Assembly: GCA_002711415.1 (NCBI GenBank)
Contig: PARI01000017.1
Span: forward strand, 1-38,306
Direction of reading: 5' to 3'
Length of the DNA stretch: 38,306 nucleotides
DNA from: Phycisphaerae bacterium
Lineage (GTDB): Bacteria > Planctomycetota > Phycisphaerae > Phycisphaerales > SM1A02
This document shows, in pieces, positions 7,587 to 16,154 of this stretch (positions are counted from its first letter, which is position 1; each line of letters begins with the position of its first letter). The notes beneath the pieces are model-generated. The model ran no database searches, was not told the DNA's origin, and worked only from the letters and a program-made list of their open reading frames with translations. The position numbers were made by a program, and so were the translations under genes.

Positions 7587-8510
7587 ATGAATGCACACAG
7601 CATCAACAGCGTGATGGTCGCGCAGCGCGCTGCATCGTTCACGACGCGCTCGATCAAGAAGGAGTCCAAGCGACAGGGACTCCGGATGGCCATCGGCATG
7701 GTCGACCTGACCACGCTGGAGGGAAAGGATTCACCCGAGAAGGTGCGATCACTCTGCCGCAAGGCGATGCACCCGTGGGAAGGACAGATCGATCCCCCGA
7801 TCCCGCCGGTCGCCGCTGTCTGCGTCTACCCGTCACTGGTCTCGATCGCCCGGGATGAACTCGCCGGCAGCGGCGTGAAGGTCGCGTCGGTGGCGACCGG
7901 GTTCCCAAGCGGGCAGTTCCCGATCTCGGCGAGGTTGGAGGATGTCCGGTTCGCCGTGGACAACGGGGCGGACGAGATCGACATGGTCATCAACAGGGGC
8001 GCGTTCCTCCAGGGCGACCAAGACACGGTCATGGAGGAGATCCGGCTGACTCGACAAGCCTGTGGTCATGCCCACCTGAAGATCATCCTGGAGACCGGCG
8101 AGTTGGAGACCCTGGACAACGTCAGGCGCGCCAGCGACCTGGCGATCGAGGCGGCCGCCACGTCACCGGGCGCCCCGCCGCTGGTCGACGGGAGCGTATT
8201 CATCAAGACATCAACCGGGAAGGTCTCACCCGCCGCGACGATGCCGGTGACCCTGGTGATGCTCGAGGCGATCCGGGATCACTGGCTCAGCAGCGGTGTC
8301 CGTATCGGCATGAAGCCGGCTGGCGGTATCAGAACGGCCAAGCAGGCCCTGCACTACCTCGTGATGGTCAAGGAGACCCTTGGCGACGCGTGGTTGAGGC
8401 CGGAACTGTTCAGGTTCGGTGCGTCCAGCCTGCTCAATGACCTGCTCCGGCAGCTCATCAAGCAGGACACGGGCAACTACATGTCGGTGTCCGACTTCTC
8501 CGAGGCCTAG
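7587..8510 (+). CDS. deoC: Deoxyribose-phosphate aldolase, long human-like form
   Basis: A 307-residue class I aldolase splitting 2-deoxyribose-5-phosphate into glyceraldehyde-3-phosphate and acetaldehyde. The Schiff-base Lys207 is in VFIKTSTGK, the second active-site Lys243 in GMKPAGGIRT, and the acidic residue in EIDMVIN (Asp132). It is longer than E. coli DeoC (259 residues). Segments such as DLTTLEGKDSPEKV, RLTRQACGHAHLKIILETGE and LGDAWLRPELFRFGASSLL match the animal DERA type better than the short bacterial type. Two aldehyde dehydrogenase genes lie just beyond the intervening kinase gene and could consume the acetaldehyde. The gene ends in TAG, five bases from the stop of the converging kinase gene. 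Confidence 0.93.
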   Translation: MNAHSINSVMVAQRAASFTTRSIKKESKRQGLRMAIGMVDLTTLEGKDSPEKVRSLCRKAMHPWEGQIDPPIPPVAAVCVYPSLVSIARDELAGSGVKVASVATGFPSGQFPISARLEDVRFAVDNGADEIDMVINRGAFLQGDQDTVMEEIRLTRQACGHAHLKIILETGELETLDNVRRASDLAIEAAATSPGAPPLVDGSVFIKTSTGKVSPAATMPVTLVMLEAIRDHWLSSGVRIGMKPAGGIRTAKQALHYLVMVKETLGDAWLRPELFRFGASSLLNDLLRQLIKQDTGNYMSVSDFSEA

Positions 8511-8515
8511 GACCG

Positions 8516-9187
8516 CTACTTCGGGGTCGGCCCCTTCCAGTTCCTGTCCCACATCCTGAAACCGCCGATGAAGGCGTTGGCGTTGTGACCGAGACGGCAC
8601 TTGTCCGGGAGCTTCTTCAGGCGCTCCACGTTGCCGCCACCAAGGACGATGTAGTCTGGAATCACGGCGGCATCGAGCATGTCGACGATGTCGAAGACGT
8701 ATTCCCGCCACTTCTTCTTGCCGTACTTCTCAAGGCCATGGATGCCCACGTAGTCCTCGAAGGTCTTCTTCCTGTAGGGCAGGTGGGCCAGTTCCAACGG
8801 AATGATCGTGTCGCCATCGATGATGGTCGTTCCAAGGCCGGTCCCAAGACCGAGGAACAGCATCTTCCCGCCCTCGTAGCTGCCGAGGGCCTGCATCGCG
8901 GCATCGTTGAGCATGCGGGTCGGCTTTCCGAACGCCTTGTCAAAGTCGAAGTCGACCCAGCCGCTTCCGAGGTTCACCGGATCATGCACGAGCTTGTTGT
9001 TCTGGATCGGAGTCGGAAGCCCCATGGAGACGTGGTCGTACTCCCAGTCCGTGGTGATCTTCATGACCCCATCGACCATCTGCTGGGCGGTCAGGGTGGG
9101 CCCTGAATCGAACTTGCGCTTCTCGACGAGGCCGCTGAGAAGGACCTTCACATGGGTTCCGCCGATGTCGATCGAGAGTATGTTCAT
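8516..9187 (-). CDS. ROK-family kinase, polyphosphate glucokinase-like
   Basis: 223 residues. The phosphate-1 motif is DIGGTHVKVLL (7-17), the catalytic Asp is in MLNDAAMQA (Asp95), and the adenosine/phosphate-2 motif is GLGTGLGT (113-120), followed by IIPLELAHL. The ROK zinc signature (CxCGxxGC) is absent, as in polyphosphate glucokinases, so glucose phosphorylation from polyphosphate or ATP is the best guess; the substrate is not certain. ATG 9187 has AGGAGA upstream, whereas a longer in-frame start (9349) runs into the divergent gene. It converges on deoC with a five-base gap and is divergent from the ALDH gene. Confidence 0.8.
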   Translation of the reverse strand: MNILSIDIGGTHVKVLLSGLVEKRKFDSGPTLTAQQMVDGVMKITTDWEYDHVSMGLPTPIQNNKLVHDPVNLGSGWVDFDFDKAFGKPTRMLNDAAMQALGSYEGGKMLFLGLGTGLGTTIIDGDTIIPLELAHLPYRKKTFEDYVGIHGLEKYGKKKWREYVFDIVDMLDAAVIPDYIVLGGGNVERLKKLPDKCRLGHNANAFIGGFRMWDRNWKGPTPK

Positions 9188-9285
9188 CTTCGTCTCCTGG
9201 TACGGCCCATGGTACATGCTGGAGGCGGTGCATGGTCGCTCTTGAAGCCGTACCGGCCCCATGATGCAGGCGTCCGTCGAGGATG

Positions 9286-9291
9286 TACACT
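9286..9291 (+). promoter_or_regulatory. Candidate promoter of the ALDH pair (-10 TACACT)
   Basis: TACACT in the 136-bp gap between the divergent kinase and ALDH genes, 33-38 bases before the chosen ALDH start. It argues against the longer in-frame ATG at 9261, which would lie upstream of the expected transcript start. The rest of the gap shows direct TGGTAC repeats but no clear operator. Confidence 0.4.
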
Positions 9292-9323
9292 GGGGTCGAG
9301 GCGCCACGTCAGCGCCGCACTGG

Positions 9324-10796
9324 ATGATGATGATGGACTCAACCGGCATCGAGAATCAACTGCAATCCTGGGAGTACAGCGAGGCTCCCGAATCGACCAC
9401 GGTCGATATCGACCAGGAGCACGGGCTGTTCATCGATGGTGAGTTCCAGGCTCCCTCAGGCGGTGGTTCGTTCTGGACGATCAATCCGTCTGACGAGCAG
9501 CAGCTCTCTCGGATCGCCCGGGCGGACGAGGACGACGTCTCCAGGGCCGTCGCTTCCTCCAGGGCCGCGCTGAAGAAGTGGCGGAAGACCAGGCCGAGCG
9601 AGCGGGCCAAGTACCTCTACAGGATCGCCCGGCGGATCCAGGAGCGGGCTCGTGAACTGGCGATCCTGGAGACGATCGACGGCGGCAAGCCGATCAAGGA
9701 GTCCAGGGACATCGACATCCCACTGGTCGCGCAGCATTTCTTCTATCACGCCGGCTGGTGCGACAAGCTCCGGTACGTCTCGGGAACCCGAGAGGACCCG
9801 AATCCGATCGGGGTATGCGGGCAGATCATCCCCTGGAACTTCCCACTGCTGATGGCGGCCTGGAAGCTCGCTCCCGCGCTGGCATGCGGCAACACGTGCG
9901 TGCTCAAGCCCGCCGAGACGACCTCGCTGACTGCGCTGAGGCTCGCCGAGATCCTCCAGGAGGTCGAGCTTCCACCGGGCGTGGTCAACATCGTGACCGG
10001 TGATGGAACCACCGGCGCCGCGCTGGCCGAGCACGGGGGCGTCGACAAGGTCGCCTTCACCGGATCCACGGAGGTCGGGAAGCGGATCGCCGCGGCCTGT
10101 GCCGGAACGAAGAAGAGGCTCACGCTGGAACTGGGCGGGAAGAGCCCGAACATCATCTTCGCCGACGCCTCGATCGACCAGGCCGTCGAGGGGATCATCG
10201 CCGGCATCTACTTCAACCAGGGACACGTCTGCTGCGCCGGGAGCCGGCTCTTCGTGGAGGAGTCGATCCTGGACGAGGTCGTTGACCGACTCGAGCATCG
10301 GATGCAGTCGCTTCGCGTCGGTGATCCGCTGGACAAGAACACGGACGTCGGTGCGATCAACTCCGAGATGCAACTGGCGACGATCAACAGGTACCTCAAC
10401 GCCGCTCATACCGAGGGCGCAACGATGCACTCGGTCAACGGATCGCCGCTTCCGGACCGGGGATTCTGGTGCTCGCCGTGCTTCTTCACCGACGTGCACC
10501 CCAGCCACACGATCGCCAGGGAGGAGATCTTCGGACCGGTCCTGGCGATCATGAGCTTCCGGACACCGGAGGAGGCCCTGGTGCGTGCCAACAACACGCC
10601 GTACGGACTGAGCGCGGGCGTGTGGACGGACAAGGGCTCGAAGATCTTCGAGATCGCGAGTCGACTCCGTGCAGGGGTCGTCTGGTGCAACACGTACAAC
10701 AAGTTCGACGCGGCAAGCCCGTTCGGTGGATACAAGGAATCCGGATTCGGTCGGGAAGGAGGTCGGCAGGGGCTTCGAGCCTACCTGTCGCATTGA
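9324..10796 (+). CDS. NAD(P)-dependent aldehyde dehydrogenase
   Basis: A 490-residue full-length ALDH. Conserved residues are Asn172 in PWNFPL, the cofactor lysine in VLKPAE, Glu269 in LELGGKSPN, catalytic Cys303 in FNQGHVCCAGSR (second of the usual three cysteine positions), and EEIFGPVL. It oxidises an aldehyde to the acid; acetaldehyde released by DeoC is the likely substrate by context. Four ATG codons in a row (9324-9335) make the exact start uncertain. The next gene follows after six bases and encodes a half ALDH; together they resemble the two ALDH units of the ALDH16 family, here split. The best alternative is a general aliphatic or aromatic aldehyde dehydrogenase. Confidence 0.9.
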   Translation: MMMMDSTGIENQLQSWEYSEAPESTTVDIDQEHGLFIDGEFQAPSGGGSFWTINPSDEQQLSRIARADEDDVSRAVASSRAALKKWRKTRPSERAKYLYRIARRIQERARELAILETIDGGKPIKESRDIDIPLVAQHFFYHAGWCDKLRYVSGTREDPNPIGVCGQIIPWNFPLLMAAWKLAPALACGNTCVLKPAETTSLTALRLAEILQEVELPPGVVNIVTGDGTTGAALAEHGGVDKVAFTGSTEVGKRIAAACAGTKKRLTLELGGKSPNIIFADASIDQAVEGIIAGIYFNQGHVCCAGSRLFVEESILDEVVDRLEHRMQSLRVGDPLDKNTDVGAINSEMQLATINRYLNAAHTEGATMHSVNGSPLPDRGFWCSPCFFTDVHPSHTIAREEIFGPVLAIMSFRTPEEALVRANNTPYGLSAGVWTDKGSKIFEIASRLRAGVVWCNTYNKFDAASPFGGYKESGFGREGGRQGLRAYLSH

Positions 10797-10802
10797 TCCG
10801 CC

Positions 10803-11675
10803 ATGGCACAGCGACTCGAGATCACCAAGACCTACAAGCTCTACATCGGCGGGAAGTTCCCGAGGACCGAGTCGGGCCGGTCGATTCCCCTTCATGACGC
10901 GAAGGACCGGGTGATCGCCCACGTGTGCAACGCCTCTCGCAAGGACCTCCGGGAATCCGTGGAGGCCGCTCGTTCCTCGACGGGGTGGGCTTCGATGACC
11001 GCCTACAACCGCGGCCAGGTCATGTACAGGCTCGCTGAGATGCTCGAGGGCAAGTCAGGCGAGTTCCAGCAGTCCCTGCAGGTCATCTCGGGTCTGACAG
11101 CGGCCCAGGCCAGGCGGCAGGTCGAGGAATCGATCGACCGGCTCATCTGCTTTGCAGGATGGACCGACAAGTTCGCCCAGGTCACGGGAAGCCACAACCC
11201 GGTCGCTGGTCCGTACTACAACTTCACCGTTGCGGAACCGACCGGAGTGGTCGCCGTGATCTGTCCAGACGAACCGGCTCTGCTGGGAATGATCAGCCTT
11301 CTTGCGGCGCCCCTGTGTGCCGGGAACACCATCGTGCTGGTCGCCTCCGAGACCAACCCGGTGCCCGCCGTGCTTCTGGCCGAGGCCTGCGCGACCTCGG
11401 ACGTCCCCGGTGGCACGATCAACATCCTCACGGGCAGGCGATCCGAGGTGCTTGAGCACATCGCCGAGCACCGGGAGATCAACGCCATCGGCGGTGCCGG
11501 GCTCAACTCCAGGCAGCGGAAGATCCTCCAGGAGGGCGTGGCCGAGAACCTCAAGCGGGTGCACCTGGTCGAGGAGACCAATCCTGATTTCAGTGACACC
11601 GATGCCTGGACATGTCCATGGAACATCGAGCAGTTCACCGAGATGAAGACGATCTGGCACCCCAGCAGCACGTGA
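10803..11675 (+). CDS. Half-length aldehyde dehydrogenase-like pseudoenzyme
   Basis: 290 residues aligning by eye with the N-terminal cofactor-binding domain of ALDH (KLYIGGKFPRTESGRSIPL start, then VVAVICPDEPALLGMISLLA where PWNFPL is expected, then CAGNTIVLVASE). The catalytic Asn is lost, GSTEVG is replaced by GGAGLN, and the protein ends before the Glu and Cys positions. It should not be catalytic. It starts six bases after the full ALDH and has no strong ribosome binding site, suggesting coupled translation. In ALDH16 proteins a full ALDH unit is fused to a degenerate second unit; this gene may encode that second unit as a separate subunit. It is unlikely to be a decaying pseudogene because the frame is intact and the conserved core is well kept. 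Confidence 0.82.
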   Translation: MAQRLEITKTYKLYIGGKFPRTESGRSIPLHDAKDRVIAHVCNASRKDLRESVEAARSSTGWASMTAYNRGQVMYRLAEMLEGKSGEFQQSLQVISGLTAAQARRQVEESIDRLICFAGWTDKFAQVTGSHNPVAGPYYNFTVAEPTGVVAVICPDEPALLGMISLLAAPLCAGNTIVLVASETNPVPAVLLAEACATSDVPGGTINILTGRRSEVLEHIAEHREINAIGGAGLNSRQRKILQEGVAENLKRVHLVEETNPDFSDTDAWTCPWNIEQFTEMKTIWHPSST

Positions 11676-11855
11676 CGTGAACATCGGTCCGAGCACCGGG
11701 AGCGACCCCGTCACCGGCCACCACGGCCTGCTGGGAGCCGAGTTCCTGCCAGTGGTGGATCCGCATGCCCATGTCGTGGTACAACGGTCAATCCGTGGCC
11801 GTCGAACGCTGCTGGACGAACAGCAGGCAGGAGACCGCCGGAGGCCTGGAAGTTC
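11676..11855 (+). promoter_or_regulatory. 180-bp gap with candidate promoter of the TolC gene
   Basis: No gene is visible. TG-G-TACAAC (11777-11785) looks like an extended -10. A short hairpin, CTGCTG (11809-11814) with CAGCAG (11821-11826), lies in the expected leader. GGAAG (11846-11850) is the likely ribosome binding site. No terminator for the ALDH pair was found. Confidence 0.35.
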
Positions 11856-13712
11856 ATGGCAAGTCAGCGACATCCGATCCCGAACCGATCCCTGGCGATC
11901 ACCATCGCACTCTCGTGCGTGCTTGCCGGCGCCTCGATGGCGATGCTGTTGGTCTCGACCGGCTGTGACAGCGGACTGTCGAGGGTCGATCGCCACACCG
12001 ATGCCCTGCTCCGTGAAGCCAACAAGGACGTCGGTCCCGACACCGTGGTCCCGGTCTACGACCCCGAGGGCTTCTACGAGGGACGCTCCTTCCCACGCGA
12101 CTCGGGAGACCTTGAGCGACCCGATACGAACAATCCCGGTGCGAGCGACCTGGTCTTCGTCGCCCGACCGGAATCGGACGACGAGATCAACTCGGTCATC
12201 AACAGGCTCGAGCAGGAGAACCTCGTCCCCGATGATGCCATGATCCTGACGCCGGACAAGGCGATGGAACTGGCCGTCAACCAGAGCCTCGAGTACGAGC
12301 TCGCCGAGGAGCAGTACTTCATCGTGGCGATGACGCTCCTGATCCAACGACACATCTGGAGTCCACAGTTCTTCGACAGGCTCACGCCATCGTTCACCGC
12401 CGATGGAATCGATGGGCGGTTCCAGACCGCGCTGAACCTGGTCAATGAGCTCGGTGTCAGACAGAAGCTTCCGTATGGCGGCGAGGTCTCGGCAAGGATG
12501 CTCGTGCAGGCCACCGAACAACTGCATGACGCGGTGTCGGCCCAGAACGTCCAGTCCGCGGACATCCTCCTTGGCGCGAGAATCCCGATTCTCCAGGGAG
12601 CCGGGATGGTCGCGAGGGAATCCCTGATCCAGGCGGAACGAAACCTGATCTACGCGGCACGAACCTTCGAGAGGTTCAGGCGGACCTTCTACTTCTCGCT
12701 GCTCCAGGACTACCTGTCGCTGGTGGTGCAGATCCAGGGCATCGAGAACTCGAAGCGGCAGATCGAGCGGTTGGAGGAGGTCGACTCGAGATCCCAGGCC
12801 CTGGTCGATGCCGGGCGCGCGATCCAGTACCAGGCCGACCTGGCCAAGCAGCAGACGCTATTCGCCATCGACAGCCTCAACAACAAGCAGGATCAGCTCA
12901 AGCTCTCGATCGATCGATTCAAGCTCCGCATCGGGATTGATGTCCAGATCCCGGTCATCATCCCGATCGAACAGATGAGCCTGCCCATACCTGATGTCAC
13001 GCCCGATGATGCGGTGTTGCTCGCCCTGGATTACAGGCTCGACCTGCAGACGCGAAGGGACCAGGTCCAGGATGCTCGACGGGATGTCGACGTCTCCAGG
13101 AACAATCTCCTTCCGGGCCTGAATCTCGACATGGATGCGGTGATCCCCACTGATCCGGACAAGACGCGTGCCGGCGTCGACTTCGATCCGAACTCGGCGG
13201 ACTTCACCGCCGCGCTCAGGTTCGAGGTTCCATTGGACAAGACCGTCGAGCAGATCCAGATGAGGCAGTCCCAGATTCAGCTGGAGACGACCAGGCGGCA
13301 GTACCTGGAGGGGCGCGACCAGATCGCGCTGGAAGCACGACGTGCGGTCCGAGGAATCGATCGATCACTGTTCTCTCTGGAGCTTCAGGAACAGAACCTG
13401 GAGATCGCGTTCCAGCGACAGGAATCGATCGAGGTCATGGAATCGGTCGCCCAGGGACGAGTCACCACCAGGGACAAGGCCGATGCAATCGACGCATGGC
13501 TGGCGGCACAGGACCAGCACGACCAGGCACGTGCCGATGTCCAGGTCGCGATCATCGGATACCTCCTCAGCACGGGCCAGCTCAGGATCAACCCCGATGG
13601 CACGCTGATGTCGCTTCCGGGGATGGAAGAGGCCATCGAGGAAGGTGACACGTTCGAGGATGCCGCCGAGGATCAGGCCATCATCGATCAGCAGATGATC
13701 CAGAAGCCCTGA
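11856..13712 (+). CDS. TolC-family outer membrane efflux lipoprotein
   Basis: 618 residues. The N-terminal hydrophobic segment ends at a lipobox-like VSTGC (Cys37), followed by a roughly 85-residue acidic linker. Two long helical repeats typical of outer membrane factors follow (about 130-390 and 400-590), including TPDKAMELAVNQSLEYELAE and DDAVLLALDYRLDLQTRRDQ, the family's N-L-x-L/A starts of each repeat. Such proteins form trimeric export channels in the outer membrane and work with an HlyD-type fusion protein; one is encoded at 16155. The -3 residue of the lipobox is Ser, so lipidation is probable but not certain. It is longer than TolC (about 470) because of the linker and an acidic tail. 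Confidence 0.85.
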   Translation: MASQRHPIPNRSLAITIALSCVLAGASMAMLLVSTGCDSGLSRVDRHTDALLREANKDVGPDTVVPVYDPEGFYEGRSFPRDSGDLERPDTNNPGASDLVFVARPESDDEINSVINRLEQENLVPDDAMILTPDKAMELAVNQSLEYELAEEQYFIVAMTLLIQRHIWSPQFFDRLTPSFTADGIDGRFQTALNLVNELGVRQKLPYGGEVSARMLVQATEQLHDAVSAQNVQSADILLGARIPILQGAGMVARESLIQAERNLIYAARTFERFRRTFYFSLLQDYLSLVVQIQGIENSKRQIERLEEVDSRSQALVDAGRAIQYQADLAKQQTLFAIDSLNNKQDQLKLSIDRFKLRIGIDVQIPVIIPIEQMSLPIPDVTPDDAVLLALDYRLDLQTRRDQVQDARRDVDVSRNNLLPGLNLDMDAVIPTDPDKTRAGVDFDPNSADFTAALRFEVPLDKTVEQIQMRQSQIQLETTRRQYLEGRDQIALEARRAVRGIDRSLFSLELQEQNLEIAFQRQESIEVMESVAQGRVTTRDKADAIDAWLAAQDQHDQARADVQVAIIGYLLSTGQLRINPDGTLMSLPGMEEAIEEGDTFEDAAEDQAIIDQQMIQKP

Positions 13713-13723
13713 CCAAGAAGAAA

Positions 13724-13752
13724 CCGGTTGTCGCCTGCACGTCGACAACCGG
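13724..13752. terminator. Bidirectional hairpin terminator between converging genes
   Basis: A perfect 10-bp stem, CCGGTTGTCG (13724-13733) with CGACAACCGG (13743-13752), has a 9-base loop. On the - strand it is followed by TTTCTTCTT, a good T-rich tail, so it should end the prepilin operon. On the + strand the tail is weak (CCTTCC), but the hairpin lies 11 bases after the TolC gene stop. Confidence 0.8.
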
Positions 13753-13782
13753 CCTTCCGGAGGAGAGAGGTCAATTGGTGAT

Positions 13783-14799
13783 CTACTTCAACGTGTCGCG
13801 TCCCAGGATTCCCTCGAACGTGAACACGTGATAGCTGGTCTCAGTGAAGAATTCGAAGGTGACATCCCCGTAGTACCCCGAGTCACCGAACGGCGTGTCC
13901 CGTGACCACAGGCCTTCGCCACCACCAGCACGGACACGCTTGTCACTGATCATCGATTCCATGGGAGTCAGGACACGAACATGGCCATCGAAGAAGAGCG
14001 TGTACGGTGTCGACTGGGTCGAGGCGTTGTAGAAGAAGGGAACACAGCCTGAGAATGCGGGGTTGCACGGCTCAGGTGATTCGATCCAGTTGTGTTCCAT
14101 CAACCACGTCTTCTGCGAAGGGTACTTCGCCTGGTCGACCGACGGGGACTGGTAGACATCAGGCTGATCGAACCCGCCGGGTGTCATCGCGTTCGGATTC
14201 AGCATGGCTGCCGGTGAGAGGCAGTAGCTGGAGAAGGCGATCGAGTTGTCCTCGGGAACGAATCCGCAATCGATTCCGAACTTGTCCGAGGCCTCCTCGT
14301 AGGCCTGGTCACCCGGTGCGTAGAAGGTCGGGTCGTAGAAACGCCCGCCGACGTAGTCGTGGATGGCCTTGTTGTTGGGAAATCGAAACGAGCCGAACAG
14401 CGACTGCTGGATGGAGATCGGAAGGCTGACCTCGGCGTTGCTGCAGGATCCGAATCCTCCCGTATCAGGACAAGGTATCCAGTACGCCCACATGCCTCCA
14501 TCACAGTCCTCACCGATCTTCAGCGGTGAAATGCATCCAACCTGGTCGATGTAGTCCTGGCAGGACGCGTACTCGTTGTAATCACCGGGAATCGAATCCC
14601 ACTGGGACCGGTTCCAGTCCGTCGCATAGGACACCAGCGCGATGTGCAGGCGCCTCAGGTTCGCCGCGGACTGGAGCCTGTCGGCGGAGCACCTGCTGGT
14701 GGCGGCCACCGGGACGACGATCGTGATCAACAGCGCGATGATGAGAAGGCCAACAAGCAGCTCGACGATCGTGAATCCATTCCTGTTCCTGTGAGTCAT
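13783..14799 (-). CDS. Prepilin-type (type II pseudopilin-like) protein 2
   Basis: 338 residues with a class III prepilin signal: a short basic leader (MTHRNRNG) and F-T-I-V-E-L-L-V with Glu at +5, then a hydrophobic helix (GLLIIALLITIVVPVA). The rest is a large exported domain with several cysteines and a C-terminal block LWSRDTPFGDSGYYG shared with its neighbour (LWSRDTPMGADGYFN). A late FFDGHVRVL resembles the DG motif of planctomycete DUF1559-like prepilins. Its ATG overlaps the neighbour's stop (ATGA). Prepilin peptidase should cut after the Gly before Phe. No pilus assembly genes lie nearby, so the role (minor pilin, surface protein or secretion pseudopilus) is open. Confidence 0.85.
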   Translation of the reverse strand: MTHRNRNGFTIVELLVGLLIIALLITIVVPVAATSRCSADRLQSAANLRRLHIALVSYATDWNRSQWDSIPGDYNEYASCQDYIDQVGCISPLKIGEDCDGGMWAYWIPCPDTGGFGSCSNAEVSLPISIQQSLFGSFRFPNNKAIHDYVGGRFYDPTFYAPGDQAYEEASDKFGIDCGFVPEDNSIAFSSYCLSPAAMLNPNAMTPGGFDQPDVYQSPSVDQAKYPSQKTWLMEHNWIESPEPCNPAFSGCVPFFYNASTQSTPYTLFFDGHVRVLTPMESMISDKRVRAGGGEGLWSRDTPFGDSGYYGDVTFEFFTETSYHVFTFEGILGRDTLK

Positions 14800-15980
14800 C
14801 GCCCACCTCCTGTCCCCGCTCGTCGACGCCCGGGTCGGTGATCGGAGAGGATCTCCCTTCCCCTGATGCCATCGGTCGTCAGCACATGGAAGGATGTGCC
14901 TGATGCGGGGGATGCATCGTGTGAAAACTGGTTGAAGTAGCCGTCGGCTCCCATCGGCGTGTCACGACTCCAGAGACCGTCGACACCATCGGTCTGCAGC
15001 TGGACCCGCGCATCATCGACGTAGGCATCGGCAACGGAGATTCTCCTGACGCTGCCGTCATACATCATGGCCAGGGGCGAACTGGTGAGCCCGTGGTTGA
15101 AGAACCAGCCCGTCTGTACGTCACCGGGCATCCGTTCCCCGACGAAGTCCCGGATCGCCTCGTCGACGAGAACCGGATGCGTCGGACTCGGGCTGTTCCT
15201 GAGCCATCCATGCTCGATCATGCGGCTCTTGAGCTCGGGATACCGGCACCAGGAGGTCGGCGGGGACTGGAACCCGTTCACAAGCGTGGCCGGGTCCTGG
15301 AATCCGCCACGGCTCGGTGCCCGCATCACGTCCGGGTGATACATCGCCGCAGCCGACAGCATGTAGCTGGATGGAGCGATCTGATACTCGGCGCCCACGT
15401 TGGGCACGAACTGGTTCGGATCATCAAAGGCTCCGGAAGCATCGATCGTGGAATAGACGAGATCGTCCTCAGGGGCATAGAAGACGCGATCGTAGTACCG
15501 GCCGTCCAGGTACTGGTTGAAGGCCCTGAACTGGATGTATCTGGTGGTGCCGTAGTGGTAGGTCTTCTGGGAGAACTGGTTGGGGAACATGTAGGCCAGA
15601 TTGTTGCACTGTGAAAAAGACGTTTCCGCGATGCAGTCCCACTCGCCGAGCCAGAAGCCCCAGACGGCTCCATTCGGATCGGACCCGAGGATCCTGGGAG
15701 GATGACATCCGAGCTGGTCCAGGGCGGTGCAGTAGTTTCCCGATGTCAGGTCCAGGTCGTCATCGACCGTGGTGTACTGTCTCCCTTGCCAGTCGATCTC
15801 ATAACAGGAGTGTGCCCTGGCCAGAGCCGACAGGTTGTGCTGGCTGATGGAGAACATCGATCTGTTTCGCTGAGCTCCGAGCAGTGGCAGGAGGATCGCC
15901 ACCACCAGGACTGACAACGCCAGCACCGTGATCAACTCGATGAGCGTGAATCCCTTGTTTCTGTAGTTCCAGGTTGACAT
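14796..15980 (-). CDS. Prepilin-type (type II pseudopilin-like) protein 1
   Basis: 394 residues starting at ATG 15980, which places the prepilin motif (KGFTLIELITVLALSVLVV) at the N-terminus; an upstream in-frame ATG (16067) would add an unlikely leader. The mature part shares several blocks with the following gene: a GNYCTALDQLGCHPP-type cysteine segment, SSYMLSAAAM, a YDGSVRRIS motif and the LWSRDTP block. The two genes are therefore a tandem duplication and probably form hetero-oligomers. The last 18 residues are Arg/Gly-rich. It is divergent from the HlyD gene across a 174-bp gap with an AT-rich core. Confidence 0.85.
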   Translation of the reverse strand: MSTWNYRNKGFTLIELITVLALSVLVVAILLPLLGAQRNRSMFSISQHNLSALARAHSCYEIDWQGRQYTTVDDDLDLTSGNYCTALDQLGCHPPRILGSDPNGAVWGFWLGEWDCIAETSFSQCNNLAYMFPNQFSQKTYHYGTTRYIQFRAFNQYLDGRYYDRVFYAPEDDLVYSTIDASGAFDDPNQFVPNVGAEYQIAPSSYMLSAAAMYHPDVMRAPSRGGFQDPATLVNGFQSPPTSWCRYPELKSRMIEHGWLRNSPSPTHPVLVDEAIRDFVGERMPGDVQTGWFFNHGLTSSPLAMMYDGSVRRISVADAYVDDARVQLQTDGVDGLWSRDTPMGADGYFNQFSHDASPASGTSFHVLTTDGIRGREILSDHRPGRRRAGTGGGR

Positions 15981-16154
15981 GATCGTGGGCCTTGCTGTTG
16001 GGAAAAAAGTCGCTCCCCATGGGTCTACTACGGGCATATGGGGCTGTTCCTGCGCGCTTGGAAGCACGAATTGGGTATTATTTTAAGTGATTACGGAACG
16101 AATCCCCGGAAAAAGGTAAAATCGCCGAACCCCTCGATTTCATCACGCAGTTCA
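15981..16154. promoter_or_regulatory. Divergent promoter region with AT-rich core
   Basis: Between the prepilin pair (-) and the HlyD gene (+). The stretch 16070-16096 is strikingly AT-rich for this genome (TATTATTTTAAGTGATTA). TAAAAT (16117-16122) is a good -10 for the HlyD gene, with a leader of about 25 bases. On the - strand, TAAAATAATACC within the AT-rich core could serve the prepilin operon. No gene is visible here. Confidence 0.5.

Noticed and set aside
9456-10922. 488-residue - strand open frame opposite the ALDH gene
   Set aside because: Composition is Arg/Asp/Val-rich without motifs; the + strand encodes a full ALDH with all catalytic residues.
10803-11675. Half ALDH as a decaying pseudogene
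   Set aside because: The frame is intact, core glycine and hydrophobic positions are kept, the junction with the full ALDH is tight, and a truncated second unit is normal in ALDH16-type proteins.
11055-12527. 490-residue - strand open frame spanning the half ALDH and TolC genes
   Set aside because: It crosses two genes and an intergenic gap, with no recognisable family; mirror-frame artefact.
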